From Bog-756 sp963756515 (GTDB lineage Bacteria > Actinomycetota > Acidimicrobiia > Acidimicrobiales > RAAP-2): a stretch of DNA of 64,000 bases. The notes under the pieces were generated by a model, which was given only the letters and a program-made list of their open reading frames with translations, ran no database searches and was not told the DNA's origin. The translations under genes were made by a program, and so were the position numbers. Shown piece after piece: positions 26,686 to 35,019 of the stretch; position 1 is the stretch's first letter, and each line of letters starts with the position of its first letter. The DNA is taken from NCBI GenBank assembly GCA_963756515.1, contig CAVWNV010000003.1:270797-334796 (forward strand), given 5' to 3'.

Positions 26686-27942
26686 GTGAACGATGAGCAG
26701 TTCGACAGCATCGACTTCTTCCTCACCAAGGACCTCGTGGACGATCCCTATCCCTACTTCGCCCACCTGCGCCGCCAGTGCCCCGTCGTCAAGGAGCCGC
26801 ACCACGACGTCTACATGGTGACCGGCTATGACGAGGCAGTGGAGATCTACCACGACCAGGCCACATTCTCGAACTGCAATTCGGCCATCGGTCCCTTTGC
26901 CAAGTTCCCCGTTGCCCTCGAGGGCGACGACGTCACCGAGATCATCGAGACCTACCGCGACGGCCTACCCTTCGGCGACCAGCTGCCCACCTTCGACCCT
27001 CCCAAACACACGGCCCAGCGCGGGCTCCTGATGCGCCTGATCACTCCGAAGCGACTCAAGGAGAACGAGGAGTCCCTGCGGCGGCTGGCCGACGACCGGA
27101 TCGACCGGTTCCACGCCCGGGGGGAGTGCGAATTCGTCGGGGAATACGCCCAGCCGTACACCATGCTGGTCGTCGCCGACCTCCTCGGCGTGCCCGAAGA
27201 GGACCACGCCGAGTTTCTGGAGAAGCTCGTGCATACAGGCCACATCGAGATGACCCACAGCCCCCTCGAGTATCTCTATGCCCAGTTCACGCGCTACATC
27301 GACGACCGGCGGCGCGAGCCCCGTGACGACGTGATGACCGGCCTGGCCACGGCCACCTTCCCGGACGGTACGCTCCCTCCGGTGGAGGACGTCATGAAGA
27401 TCGCCGCCAACCTGTTCGCCGCCGGTCAGGAGACGACGGCCCGGCTCCTGGGCACGGCCCTCCAGACCCTCGGCGAGCGCCCCGAGCTCCAGCAACAGCT
27501 CCGCGATGACAGAAGCCTGGTTCCCGCGTTCGTAGAGGAGAGTTTGCGTCTCGAACCTCCCATCAACGGGACCTTCCGGCTGTCACGTACACCGACCAAG
27601 GTGCGGGACACCGAGATCCCGGCGGGCAGCACGGTGATGATCCTGCCCAGCGCGGCCAACCGCGACCCCAGGGAGTTCGAGCACCCCGACGAACTCCGCC
27701 TCGATCGCGACAACGCCCGCCAGCACATCGCCTTCGGTCACGGCATCCACACCTGCGCCGGGGCACCACTGGCCCGGGCCGAGACCAACGTCTCCCTGCA
27801 ACGCCTGTTGGACCGGATGGGAGACATCCGTGTCTCCGAGGCACACCATGGCCCGCCCGGCGACCGTCACTGGGAGTACACGCCCACGTGGATGCTGCGC
27901 GGGCACGAACGTCTCCACCTCCAGTTCACCCCCATCGGGTGA
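26686..27942 (+). CDS. cytochrome P450 (paralogue group member 1)
   Basis: 418 residues from GTG 26686 with GGAG 5 bases upstream. I-helix 'FAAGQETTAR' (A246-T251), ExxR E285-R288, heme loop 'FGHGIHTCAGAPLAR' with axial C357. It shares with the P450s at 31838 and 35016 an N-terminus of the type 'IDFF...DPYPYF', the 'TFS.CNS.GPF' block, 'LLMRLITPKRLK.NEE' and a 'HHGPPG' C-terminal segment, so the three are one recently expanded subfamily. Followed 55 bases later by an amidohydrolase in the same direction. Confidence 0.93.
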   Translation: MNDEQFDSIDFFLTKDLVDDPYPYFAHLRRQCPVVKEPHHDVYMVTGYDEAVEIYHDQATFSNCNSAIGPFAKFPVALEGDDVTEIIETYRDGLPFGDQLPTFDPPKHTAQRGLLMRLITPKRLKENEESLRRLADDRIDRFHARGECEFVGEYAQPYTMLVVADLLGVPEEDHAEFLEKLVHTGHIEMTHSPLEYLYAQFTRYIDDRRREPRDDVMTGLATATFPDGTLPPVEDVMKIAANLFAAGQETTARLLGTALQTLGERPELQQQLRDDRSLVPAFVEESLRLEPPINGTFRLSRTPTKVRDTEIPAGSTVMILPSAANRDPREFEHPDELRLDRDNARQHIAFGHGIHTCAGAPLARAETNVSLQRLLDRMGDIRVSEAHHGPPGDRHWEYTPTWMLRGHERLHLQFTPIG

Positions 27943-27996
27943 CGACGATGCGCTCCCAACCATGCTCACCGCCCCGGATTCCGAATTGAGGTTCCT

Positions 27997-29187
27997 GTGA
28001 CCAAGTACGAAGGCCCCATATTTGACGCCGACAACCATCTGTACGAGACCGAGGATGCACTCACGCGTTACCTGCCGAAGGAGTTCGACGGCTTCGTGAA
28101 GTACGTCCAGGTCAAGGGTCGGACGAAGATCGCCATCGCCAACCACATCAGCGAGTCCATCCCCAACCCCACCTTCGAGGTGGTGGCTCCTCCCGGTGCG
28201 TTCGCCGAATACTTCTCCGGGCACAACACCCAAGGCAAGACCCTCCGGGAGCTCGCCGGCAAGCCGATCCCGGCCATCGATGCCTTCCGCTCGGCCGAAC
28301 CGCGCCTGGCCCTCCTCGACGAGACGGGTATCGACGCCGCGTTGATGTTCCCGACCCTCGCCAGCCTGATCGAGGTCAATCTGCTGGATGATCCCGACAT
28401 GACGTGCACGGTCATCCACGCCTACAACCAATGGCTCCACGATGAGTGGACGTTCGACTACCACCATCGGATCTTCGCCACGCCGGTGGTCAATCCGTGC
28501 CTGCCCGAGCGCGGTATCGCCGAACTCGAATGGGCGCTCGACCGAGGGGCAAAGGTCGTGCTGCTCCGTCCGGGTCCGGTGGCCGGCACGAGAGGCACCA
28601 AGTCCCCCTTCCTGCCGGAGTTCGACCCGTTCTGGGCGAAGGTGGCCGACTCGGGGATCCTGGTGGCCATGCACGCCTCCGACTCCGGCTACCAGCGCCA
28701 TGCCAACGAGTGGGAGGGAGATGGTCGCGACATGCAACCCTTCGCGCCGCGACCGTTCAGCGACGCCGTCAACACGGGGCGTCCGATCAGCGACACGGTG
28801 ACGTCCGCCATCTGTCACGGGATGTTGAGCCGGTTCCCCACCGTTCGGCTGATGAGTGTCGAGAACGGTGGGAGTTGGGCCCTGCCGTGCCTGAAGGCAC
28901 TGGAGAAGACCTACGGGAAGATGCCCTATGCGTTTTTGGAGCACCCCCGCGATGTGTTCCTCCGGAACATCTACATCAATCCGTTCTGGGAGGACTCCCT
29001 GGAGGCACTCATCGACGTGATGACACCGGAGCACATCCTGTTCGGGTCGGACTATCCCCATCCCGAAGGTCTGGCCGAGCCGTTCGAGTGGGCCGAAGAG
29101 GTCTCCGCCCTCTACTCCGGCGAGGACGTGACCAAGATCATGGGGGGGAACATGTTCGGTCTCCTCGGGATGAAGCAACCGGCCTGA
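27997..29187 (+). CDS. amidohydrolase-2 family metal-dependent hydrolase
   Basis: 396 residues from GTG 27997 (GAGG 5 bases upstream). 'GPIFDADNHLYETEDALTRY' is the DxH metal motif, 'ILVAMHASDSGYQ' the barrel His, 'LMSVENGGSWALPCLKAL' and 'ILFGSDYPHPEGLAEP' the terminal Asp motif. The family occurs next to P450s in mycobacteria and related actinobacteria. It probably hydrolyses or decarboxylates an oxidised intermediate; the substrate is unknown. Probably co-transcribed with the P450 upstream. Confidence 0.87.
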   Translation: MTKYEGPIFDADNHLYETEDALTRYLPKEFDGFVKYVQVKGRTKIAIANHISESIPNPTFEVVAPPGAFAEYFSGHNTQGKTLRELAGKPIPAIDAFRSAEPRLALLDETGIDAALMFPTLASLIEVNLLDDPDMTCTVIHAYNQWLHDEWTFDYHHRIFATPVVNPCLPERGIAELEWALDRGAKVVLLRPGPVAGTRGTKSPFLPEFDPFWAKVADSGILVAMHASDSGYQRHANEWEGDGRDMQPFAPRPFSDAVNTGRPISDTVTSAICHGMLSRFPTVRLMSVENGGSWALPCLKALEKTYGKMPYAFLEHPRDVFLRNIYINPFWEDSLEALIDVMTPEHILFGSDYPHPEGLAEPFEWAEEVSALYSGEDVTKIMGGNMFGLLGMKQPA

Positions 29188-29211
29188 CGGACCCCGATAC
29201 CGGCCTGACCG

Positions 29212-29258
29212 GGCCCCGTCTCCGTCTCCGGCGCCGAGCCGCCGGCGTCAACGGGGCC
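29212..29258. terminator. possible bidirectional terminator between convergent genes
   Basis: An 8-base perfect inverted repeat (GGCCCCGT at 29212-29219 with ACGGGGCC at 29251-29258) encloses a second GC-rich inverted repeat (CCGGCG...CGCCGG). It lies between the convergent amidohydrolase and acyl-CoA dehydrogenase genes and overlaps the last codon of the latter. There is no clear U-tract, so it may be a pausing structure rather than a canonical intrinsic terminator. Confidence 0.35.
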
Positions 29259-30414
29259 GGGGCAGCCCGAGGCCCCGTTGGGCGATGATGTTGCGCTGAA
29301 TCTCGCTCGTGCCGCCGTAGGTGGTGGCACCGAGGGCGAACCGGAAGTCGTAGTCGGCGGCCCCTCCGGCCGGCGCGGTCGGATCCCCCTGACTCCGGAT
29401 ACCGTCGGGGCCGAGCAGGTCTACGAAATCGGCCGACTGCCGGGTCAGCGCCTCGGAGGCGAAGAGCTTGCTCATCGAGCCCTCCACCCCGGGCATACCC
29501 CCCGAAGCATGGATCCAGGCCGATCGGCGGCACAGCAGCGTGGTGACCTCGTTTTCGGCCGCCGCCCGGCCCAGCCGAGCCCGGACGCCGGGATCGTCGG
29601 CCTTCCGGCTTCCGTCGCGGTCCACCGCGTCGGCCGCCCACCGCTCCATGGCGGCCAGGAGGCGGATCGACTCGCCCCCGTGGTCGCCGGCCCGCTCGAG
29701 GGTCAGTCCCACCTGCATGACGTCCCAGCCCCCGTCCACCTCGCCGATCCGCAGCGAGTCGTCCACGCGGACGTCGGAGTAGAAGGTCAGATTGGTCCGC
29801 TCGCCCGACAGCGTGAACACCGGCTGGATCTCCACACCGGGTTGCCGCAGTGGGACGAGAAAGGTGGTCAGGCCCTGGTGCTTGCCCACCTCGGGATTGG
29901 TCCGGGTCAGCATGAAGACGTAGTCGGCCTCCTGGGCGTTCGTCGTGAACATCTTCTGTCCGTTGATGACCCACGTATCCCCGTCCCGGACGGCCCGGGT
30001 CTGGGCCGCGGCCACGTCAGAACCGGATTCAGGCTCGGTGAAGCCGAGGACGATGACGATCTCCCCACCCAATGCCGGGGGGATGACCAACTGCTTCTGT
30101 TCGTCGGTACCGATGTGACGGATGATGCCGGCCACCATCAACGTGGTCCCCACGGTATAGGTGGGTGCCCCGGCCCGGTGGAACTCCTCCATGAAGGCCA
30201 GCATCTCGAGCGGATCGCGCCCCTGTCCCCCCAGTTCCTCCGGCCATCCGGGAGCCAACCAGCCCCGTTCGACCAGGTGGCGGTGGAAGTGCCAGCTGTG
30301 GTGGACACCGGTCCGCTCCATCTCCTCGCGCACCTCGTCGGTGAGCACCTGGTCGAGGAAGTCCCTGGCCTCCTGCCGGAACATCTCGCTGCGTTCGCCC
30401 AGTCGGAAGTCCAC
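29248..30414 (-). CDS. acyl-CoA dehydrogenase, large-type subunit
   Basis: 388 residues from GTG 30414, two bases after the stop of the upstream partner. N-terminal helical domain 'EMFRQEARDFLDQVLTDEVR', 'GWLAPGWPEELGGQG', the flavin strand 'VLGFTEPESGSDVAAAQTRA', 'WVINGQKMFTTNAQEADYVF', and C-terminal 'YGGTSEIQRNIIAQRGLGLP'. FAD-dependent alpha,beta-desaturation of an acyl-CoA. The tight pairing with the gene at 30417 matches the alpha2beta2 acyl-CoA dehydrogenases of actinobacterial steroid catabolism (ChsE-type), in which each subunit contributes half the active site. The catalytic Glu position was not assigned. Confidence 0.9.
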   Translation of the reverse strand: MDFRLGERSEMFRQEARDFLDQVLTDEVREEMERTGVHHSWHFHRHLVERGWLAPGWPEELGGQGRDPLEMLAFMEEFHRAGAPTYTVGTTLMVAGIIRHIGTDEQKQLVIPPALGGEIVIVLGFTEPESGSDVAAAQTRAVRDGDTWVINGQKMFTTNAQEADYVFMLTRTNPEVGKHQGLTTFLVPLRQPGVEIQPVFTLSGERTNLTFYSDVRVDDSLRIGEVDGGWDVMQVGLTLERAGDHGGESIRLLAAMERWAADAVDRDGSRKADDPGVRARLGRAAAENEVTTLLCRRSAWIHASGGMPGVEGSMSKLFASEALTRQSADFVDLLGPDGIRSQGDPTAPAGGAADYDFRFALGATTYGGTSEIQRNIIAQRGLGLPRPR

Positions 30415-30416
30415 GA

Positions 30417-31445
30417 TCAGACGCCCCCGGGCCGATGCGGCAGGCGGTAGCCCTCGGCCCGGGCATAGAGGTCGGTCGGTTCGGCGAACTGGGCCGGCCA
30501 GGCCTTGGCCCGGCGGAAGTAGAGCTGAATGTCGTACTCGAGCATGAATCCGTACCCACCGTGGTAGTGCAAGCTCCGATAGCTGGCCTCCCGGGCCGCC
30601 TCGGTGTTGAAGCCACAGGCCAGCGCGGCCAGCTCCGGGGCCCGGTCGGGCTCCTCCCCCGCTGCCCATGCCGCCTCCCGAGCCAACAGGAGGCCGCCGT
30701 CCACACCGGTGGCGGCATCGGCCAGGCCGTGGGCCACCGCCTGGAATGAGCCGATGGGCACCCCGAAGGCGTGACGCTCCTTGACGTACCCGACGCCGAT
30801 CTCGAGGGACCGGGCGCCCATCCCTGCCAGCGCGTTGGCCATCAGCACCAACCACTCGTCGCGCGCCTGCTCGAACAGCGCGTCCACCTCCGGCCCGTCC
30901 GCCAGCAGATGGGCGTCGTCCCCGACCGGAAGGTCGGCCACCGGCAGCGAGCCGAGGTTGGCCACGGCGGTGCCGGCGCTCCCCGCTTGCGTGGACCACA
31001 GTCGACCCCCGTGGCGGAACACCACCGTGTCGGCCACGGCCCCGGAAGGCACCATGGCGAGCACGCCATCCCGAGGAGTGTGCAAGGCCAGCGTGATCAG
31101 ACGCTCACCGGCGAGCGCGGCGGCCAGGGCCGACCGGGCCCCCGAGCTCCCCACCCGGGCCAACAGCCGGGCCGCCACCTGTGCCTCGAGCAGTGGGGCC
31201 GACCCCAGGTATCGACCGTGCTGCTCGGCCACCAGAGCCAGATCCAACAGTGATGCACCCCACCCTCCCGACGATTCGGCCACGGCCATCTCGACCGCTC
31301 CGATCTCGCAGAGGCGCCTCCAGAGATCGGAGTCGTGTCCCGACGACTCGGCGCCGCGGACCCGCTCGGGTGAAGACTCCTTGGCGTAGAGCGCCCCGAA
31401 GGCCTCGACCAGCAGTCGCTGTTCCTCAGAAGGGTCGAGGTCCAC
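30417..31445 (-). CDS. acyl-CoA dehydrogenase, small divergent subunit
   Basis: 342 residues from GTG 31445, chosen because GGAGGAA lies 8 bases upstream; the open frame extends further but without a site. 'DPSEEQRLLVEAFGALYAKE', 'AVAESSGGWGASLLDLALVA', 'EQHGRYLGSAPLLEAQVAAR' and 'ERHAFGVPIGSFQAVAHGLA' identify the acyl-CoA dehydrogenase fold; 'LHYHGGYGFMLEYDIQLYFR' is the C-terminal signature of the partner subunits that carry the FAD-site residues. It is encoded two bases upstream of the large subunit, so the two almost certainly form one enzyme. Confidence 0.9.
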   Translation of the reverse strand: MDLDPSEEQRLLVEAFGALYAKESSPERVRGAESSGHDSDLWRRLCEIGAVEMAVAESSGGWGASLLDLALVAEQHGRYLGSAPLLEAQVAARLLARVGSSGARSALAAALAGERLITLALHTPRDGVLAMVPSGAVADTVVFRHGGRLWSTQAGSAGTAVANLGSLPVADLPVGDDAHLLADGPEVDALFEQARDEWLVLMANALAGMGARSLEIGVGYVKERHAFGVPIGSFQAVAHGLADAATGVDGGLLLAREAAWAAGEEPDRAPELAALACGFNTEAAREASYRSLHYHGGYGFMLEYDIQLYFRRAKAWPAQFAEPTDLYARAEGYRLPHRPGGV

Positions 31446-31837
31446 CCGGCCAATTCCTCCCTCGCGGTCCACGGCGACGGAACACACGTCCCGATCGGCT
31501 CGGCGGCGATAGTGAGCGGGGCACCATGCCCCGGGTACGACACTGTTGCACAAGGAGCAGAGCTGACGTCCGCCCTGGTGATCCCTCGGGATGTAGCGCC
31601 GTCAACGCGGCTGAGCTGGGCGAACTGGTTACCGGCTCCGCGCAAATCGTAGGCCGGATACCTGTCGCTGTCGACTGCTGGAAGCCGCCCTTCTTGTCCA
31701 GTTGCTAACGTCAAAGAATCCTGCTTACGCTTTTTCAGAATTACCCTTTCACAATTCGAGGCTGTTCCCTCTGATCCATGGGGTTCCATGAAGGGACGGG
31801 CCGTGACCCCGCCACGCCACAGAGATCGGTGACCATT
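31446..31837. promoter_or_regulatory. divergent intergenic region (acyl-CoA dehydrogenase pair / P450)
   Basis: A 392-base spacer between divergently transcribed genes, the longest in the first 37 kb besides the Liv upstream region. Bases 31700-31760 are notably A/T-rich (ACGCTTTTTCAGAATTACCC around 31728). It must carry both promoters. I see no convincing protein gene, RNA or clear palindromic operator in it. Confidence 0.4.
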
Positions 31838-33127
31838 GTGAGCGACTTCGACGCCATCGACTTCTTCCGCCACGACGACCTGCTCGTCGACCCGTATCCT
31901 TACTTCGAGTTCCTGCGGACGCAGTGCCCGGTGACTCGGGAACCACATCACGACGTGACCATGATCACCGGCTACGAGGAGGTGATGGCGGTCTACAACG
32001 ACGCCGACACCTTCTCGTCCTGCAACTCGGTGACCGGACCGTTCCCCGGATTTCCGGTGCCGCTGGAGGGCAACGACATCAGCGACCTGATCGAGGAGCA
32101 CCGGGACGCGCTCCCGATGAGCGACCAGCTCCCGACGCTCGACCCCCCGAAGCACACCGACCACCGAGCCCTCCTGATGCGCCTGATCACGCCCAAGCGG
32201 CTCCGGGGTAACGAGGAGTTCATGTGGAGACTGGCCGACCGGCAGTTGGACACCTACCTCGACAACGGCCGGTGTGAGTTCATCGGCGAGTTCGCCAGTC
32301 CCTTCGCCATGCTGGTCATCGCCGATCTGCTCGGGGTGCCAGAAGACGACCATCCGCGATTCGTGGAGGCGCTCCTCCACGGCCAAGCCGGGCACGGGGC
32401 TGTCGGGAGCACGAGCGAGAAGACATTGGCACTGTCTCCTCTCGAATACCTCTACCAGCAGTTCACAGCTTACGTGGAGGATCGCCGCCTGACGCCACGC
32501 GACGATGTCCTGACCGGCCTGGCCACGGCCACCTTTCCCGACGGATCGACTCCCGAGGTGCTCGACGTCGTCCGCGTGGCCGCCAACCTGTTCGCGGCCG
32601 GCCAGGAGACCACGGTCCGGCTCCTCGGCTCCGCCCTGCAGCTGATCGCCCAGGACGCCGAGTTACAACAGATCCTCCGGAAGGAGCGTCACCGGATCCC
32701 CAACTTCATCGAGGAGACCCTTCGGATGGAGAGTCCGATCAAAGGCGATTTCCGACTGTCGAGGGTGCCCGTCACCGTTGGTGGTGTCGACCTTCCCGCC
32801 GGCACCACGGTCATGCTGGTGAACGCGGCGGCCAACCGGGACCCACGTCGGTTCGAGGAACCGGCCACATTCGACATGGATCGTGAGCATGCCCGCCATC
32901 ATCTGGCCTTCGGCCGGGGCATCCACACCTGCCCCGGGGCTCCGCTGGCCCGAACGGAGGCCAGGGTGAGCCTCGAGCGCATCCTCGATCGGACCACGGA
33001 GATCCGCCTGTCGGAGGAGCATCACGGTCCGCCCGGGGCCCGCCGCTTCAACTACGTCCCTACGTTCATCCTCCGAGGACTGACTCGTCTGTACCTGGAG
33101 TTCCTGCCGTCAGAGCCGACCACCTGA
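31838..33127 (+). CDS. cytochrome P450 (paralogue group member 2)
   Basis: 429 residues from GTG 31838; this start (MSDFDAIDFF) aligns with that of the paralogue at 35016 (MSDWRTIDFF), while the open frame extends 20 codons further upstream. I-helix 'FAAGQETTVR' (A254-T259), ExxR in 'EETLR', heme loop 'FGRGIHTCPGAPLAR' with axial C365. It carries about 10 extra residues near 183-197 ('GQAGHGAVGSTSEKT') relative to the P450 at 26686. Convergent with an LLM enzyme, 12 bases apart. Confidence 0.93.
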   Translation: MSDFDAIDFFRHDDLLVDPYPYFEFLRTQCPVTREPHHDVTMITGYEEVMAVYNDADTFSSCNSVTGPFPGFPVPLEGNDISDLIEEHRDALPMSDQLPTLDPPKHTDHRALLMRLITPKRLRGNEEFMWRLADRQLDTYLDNGRCEFIGEFASPFAMLVIADLLGVPEDDHPRFVEALLHGQAGHGAVGSTSEKTLALSPLEYLYQQFTAYVEDRRLTPRDDVLTGLATATFPDGSTPEVLDVVRVAANLFAAGQETTVRLLGSALQLIAQDAELQQILRKERHRIPNFIEETLRMESPIKGDFRLSRVPVTVGGVDLPAGTTVMLVNAAANRDPRRFEEPATFDMDREHARHHLAFGRGIHTCPGAPLARTEARVSLERILDRTTEIRLSEEHHGPPGARRFNYVPTFILRGLTRLYLEFLPSEPTT

Positions 33128-33139
33128 CAGTCGGCCGCT

Positions 33140-34111
33140 CTATCTGAAAGCCGGGAGCACGTCGGCCTCGAAGAGACGGAGGCTTGACCACGCCGATGTG
33201 ATGGGCATGCCGCCGCACATCGGGTGCAAGGTCACATAGGGGGACGGGGACGCCTTCAGCTCGTCCACGTACGCCTCGGGGGTGAGCACCCGGTACCGGC
33301 CCGTGGCCCACAACTCGTCCGTGTCGTCCACGCTCTGATAGGGGCTGGCCACGCCGCTCTGCGCCTGCCAGGCGCCGTAGGCATTGTTCTCGTGGAGAAA
33401 GTACGGCGCCATCTCCTCCCATCCCCGTTCGGGGTCCTGGGCCAGCGCCACCACCTGGTTGGGGCCGATGGGGCAAGGGCCGGGATCGGCCCGGCCCAAC
33501 TCTTGGACCTCGTCCCGGTAGTACGTCCACACGTCCGGGACGGAGGGAATGAACCCATCGGCGATACGGGCGGCACGCTGGGCGGCCGGCTTGCTGCTAC
33601 CGCCGAGAAAGATGCCCGGACCGCCCGGTCGGTAGGGCGCCGGCGTGACGTGCACGGTCCGACCCTCGTGGTCGAACGGCTCACCCGAGAAGGCCGCCTT
33701 CAGCACGGCGACGGCCTCGGTCACGCGCCGACCCCGATCACTCATGGGGACGTCGAACATGGCGAACTCCTCGCGTACGTATCCGCCCGCGATCACGATG
33801 TCGACCCGCCCCCGGCTCAGATTGTCGAGAGCGATCATGTCCTCGGCCAGTCGCAACGGGTCATAGAACGGTGCGATCAATGCAGCGATGAAGAACCGAA
33901 CCCCCGCGGTGCGGGCGGCCATTGCCGCCACCATCGGTATCGGGCTGGGCAGATAACCGTCCGGGGAGCCGTGATGTTCGGAGACACCGATGGAGAGGCC
34001 GCCCAGACTGTCGACCCACTCCGCCATGTCCAGGGCCGCGGCGTATCGGTCGGCCGCGGCCGTGCGGGCGAATGCAGGGTTGCGAAAGTCGAAGCGAAGT
34101 CCGAACTCCAT
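33140..34111 (-). CDS. LLM-class flavin-dependent oxidoreductase
   Basis: 323 residues. 'MEFGLRFDFRNPAFARTAAA' at the N-terminus, 'SIGVSEHHGSPDGYLPSP' (the His-His pair typical of bacterial luciferase-like enzymes), 'VRFFIAALIAPFYDPLRLAE', 'LDNLSRGRVDIVIAGGYVRE' and 'GIFLGGSSKPAAQRAARIAD'. Could use FMNH2 with O2 or F420; the sequence does not settle which. Third LLM protein of the cluster. Same strand as the SDR at 34276, 164 bases downstream of it. Confidence 0.86.
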   Translation of the reverse strand: MEFGLRFDFRNPAFARTAAADRYAAALDMAEWVDSLGGLSIGVSEHHGSPDGYLPSPIPMVAAMAARTAGVRFFIAALIAPFYDPLRLAEDMIALDNLSRGRVDIVIAGGYVREEFAMFDVPMSDRGRRVTEAVAVLKAAFSGEPFDHEGRTVHVTPAPYRPGGPGIFLGGSSKPAAQRAARIADGFIPSVPDVWTYYRDEVQELGRADPGPCPIGPNQVVALAQDPERGWEEMAPYFLHENNAYGAWQAQSGVASPYQSVDDTDELWATGRYRVLTPEAYVDELKASPSPYVTLHPMCGGMPITSAWSSLRLFEADVLPAFR

Positions 34112-34275
34112 GGTCAGGCCTCGACGCTATCCGGACAGGAGGTCGTTCGTGCCATTCTCACCTCTCGCACACTACAGACACCGTCCGTCCGCTTCCTCGA
34201 CTCAGGGCCGGGAAGATCGGGGACCCATGTCGCGTCCCTCCGGGGGAGGCACATGGGCCCACACGTTCGTCGCCT

Positions 34276-35019
34276 TCAGATGTACATACCGCCGTTGACG
34301 CCGATCATCTGACCGGTCACATAGCTCCCACCCTCCGAACACAGGTACGAGCACGCCGCGGCGATATCCGCAGGCGTGCCGGCCCGACCGGTGGGAACCA
34401 TGGGGCCCACCACGTCCACACCGGGGAAGTCGCCGTCGGCTTCAGCCTGGCGGGCCATGGGGGTGTCGACCAGGCTGGGCGGGATGGTGTTGACGGTGAT
34501 GCCGCTGCGGGCCAGCTCGACGGCCAACGCCTTGGTCAGCCCGATGACACCGCCCTTGGACGCCGCATAGTGCGCCATGTTGGGGGCACCGGACTGCGCG
34601 CTCGAGGAGGAGATGGTGACGATGCGCCCCCATCCGGCCGCGAGCATGTCGGGAAGGGCGGCCTGGATGCAGGTGAAGGTGCCGGTGAGGTTGACTCCGA
34701 TGATGCGGTCCCACCCGTCGGAGTCGATGTCGAGCACCGGGGTGAACGACTCGATCCCGGCGCTGGTGACCAGGATCTCGACAGGTCCGAGCTCCGCCCG
34801 GACCCGCTCGAATCCGGCGAAAACCGATGCCCGATCGGCGACATCGGCGACGACGGCCAGGGCGGTGGCTCCCCCGTCCATCAGCTCGGCGGCAGCGGCC
34901 TCGGTCGCGGCCTCGTTCCGGTCGAGGATGGCCACTCGGTCTCCGTCGGCCGCCAACCCGCGGGCGACGCCGAGCCCTATCCCTGAGGCTCCCCCGGTGA
35001 TCACTGCGACCCGGCTCAC
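34276..35019 (-). CDS. short-chain dehydrogenase/reductase (SDR)
   Basis: 247 residues from GTG 35019, which overlaps the P450 stop as GTGA; the long upstream open frame only overlaps the P450 gene. 'TGGASGIG' at 8-15, 'TSAG' at 85-88 (for NNAG), catalytic Ser in 'VTISSSSAQ', Tyr151 and Lys155 in 'YAASK', C-terminal 'GQMIGVNGGMYI' (Asn where Asp is usual). Resembles FabG-like and 3-hydroxyacyl-CoA or hydroxysteroid dehydrogenases. Translational coupling suggests it oxidises the alcohol made by the P450 at 35016. Confidence 0.92.
   Translation of the reverse strand: MSRVAVITGGASGIGLGVARGLAADGDRVAILDRNEAATEAAAAELMDGGATALAVVADVADRASVFAGFERVRAELGPVEILVTSAGIESFTPVLDIDSDGWDRIIGVNLTGTFTCIQAALPDMLAAGWGRIVTISSSSAQSGAPNMAHYAASKGGVIGLTKALAVELARSGITVNTIPPSLVDTPMARQAEADGDFPGVDVVGPMVPTGRAGTPADIAAACSYLCSEGGSYVTGQMIGVNGGMYI

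Noticed and set aside
27583..29178. 531-codon minus-strand open frame
   Set aside because: Antisense to the P450 at 26686 and the amidohydrolase at 27997.
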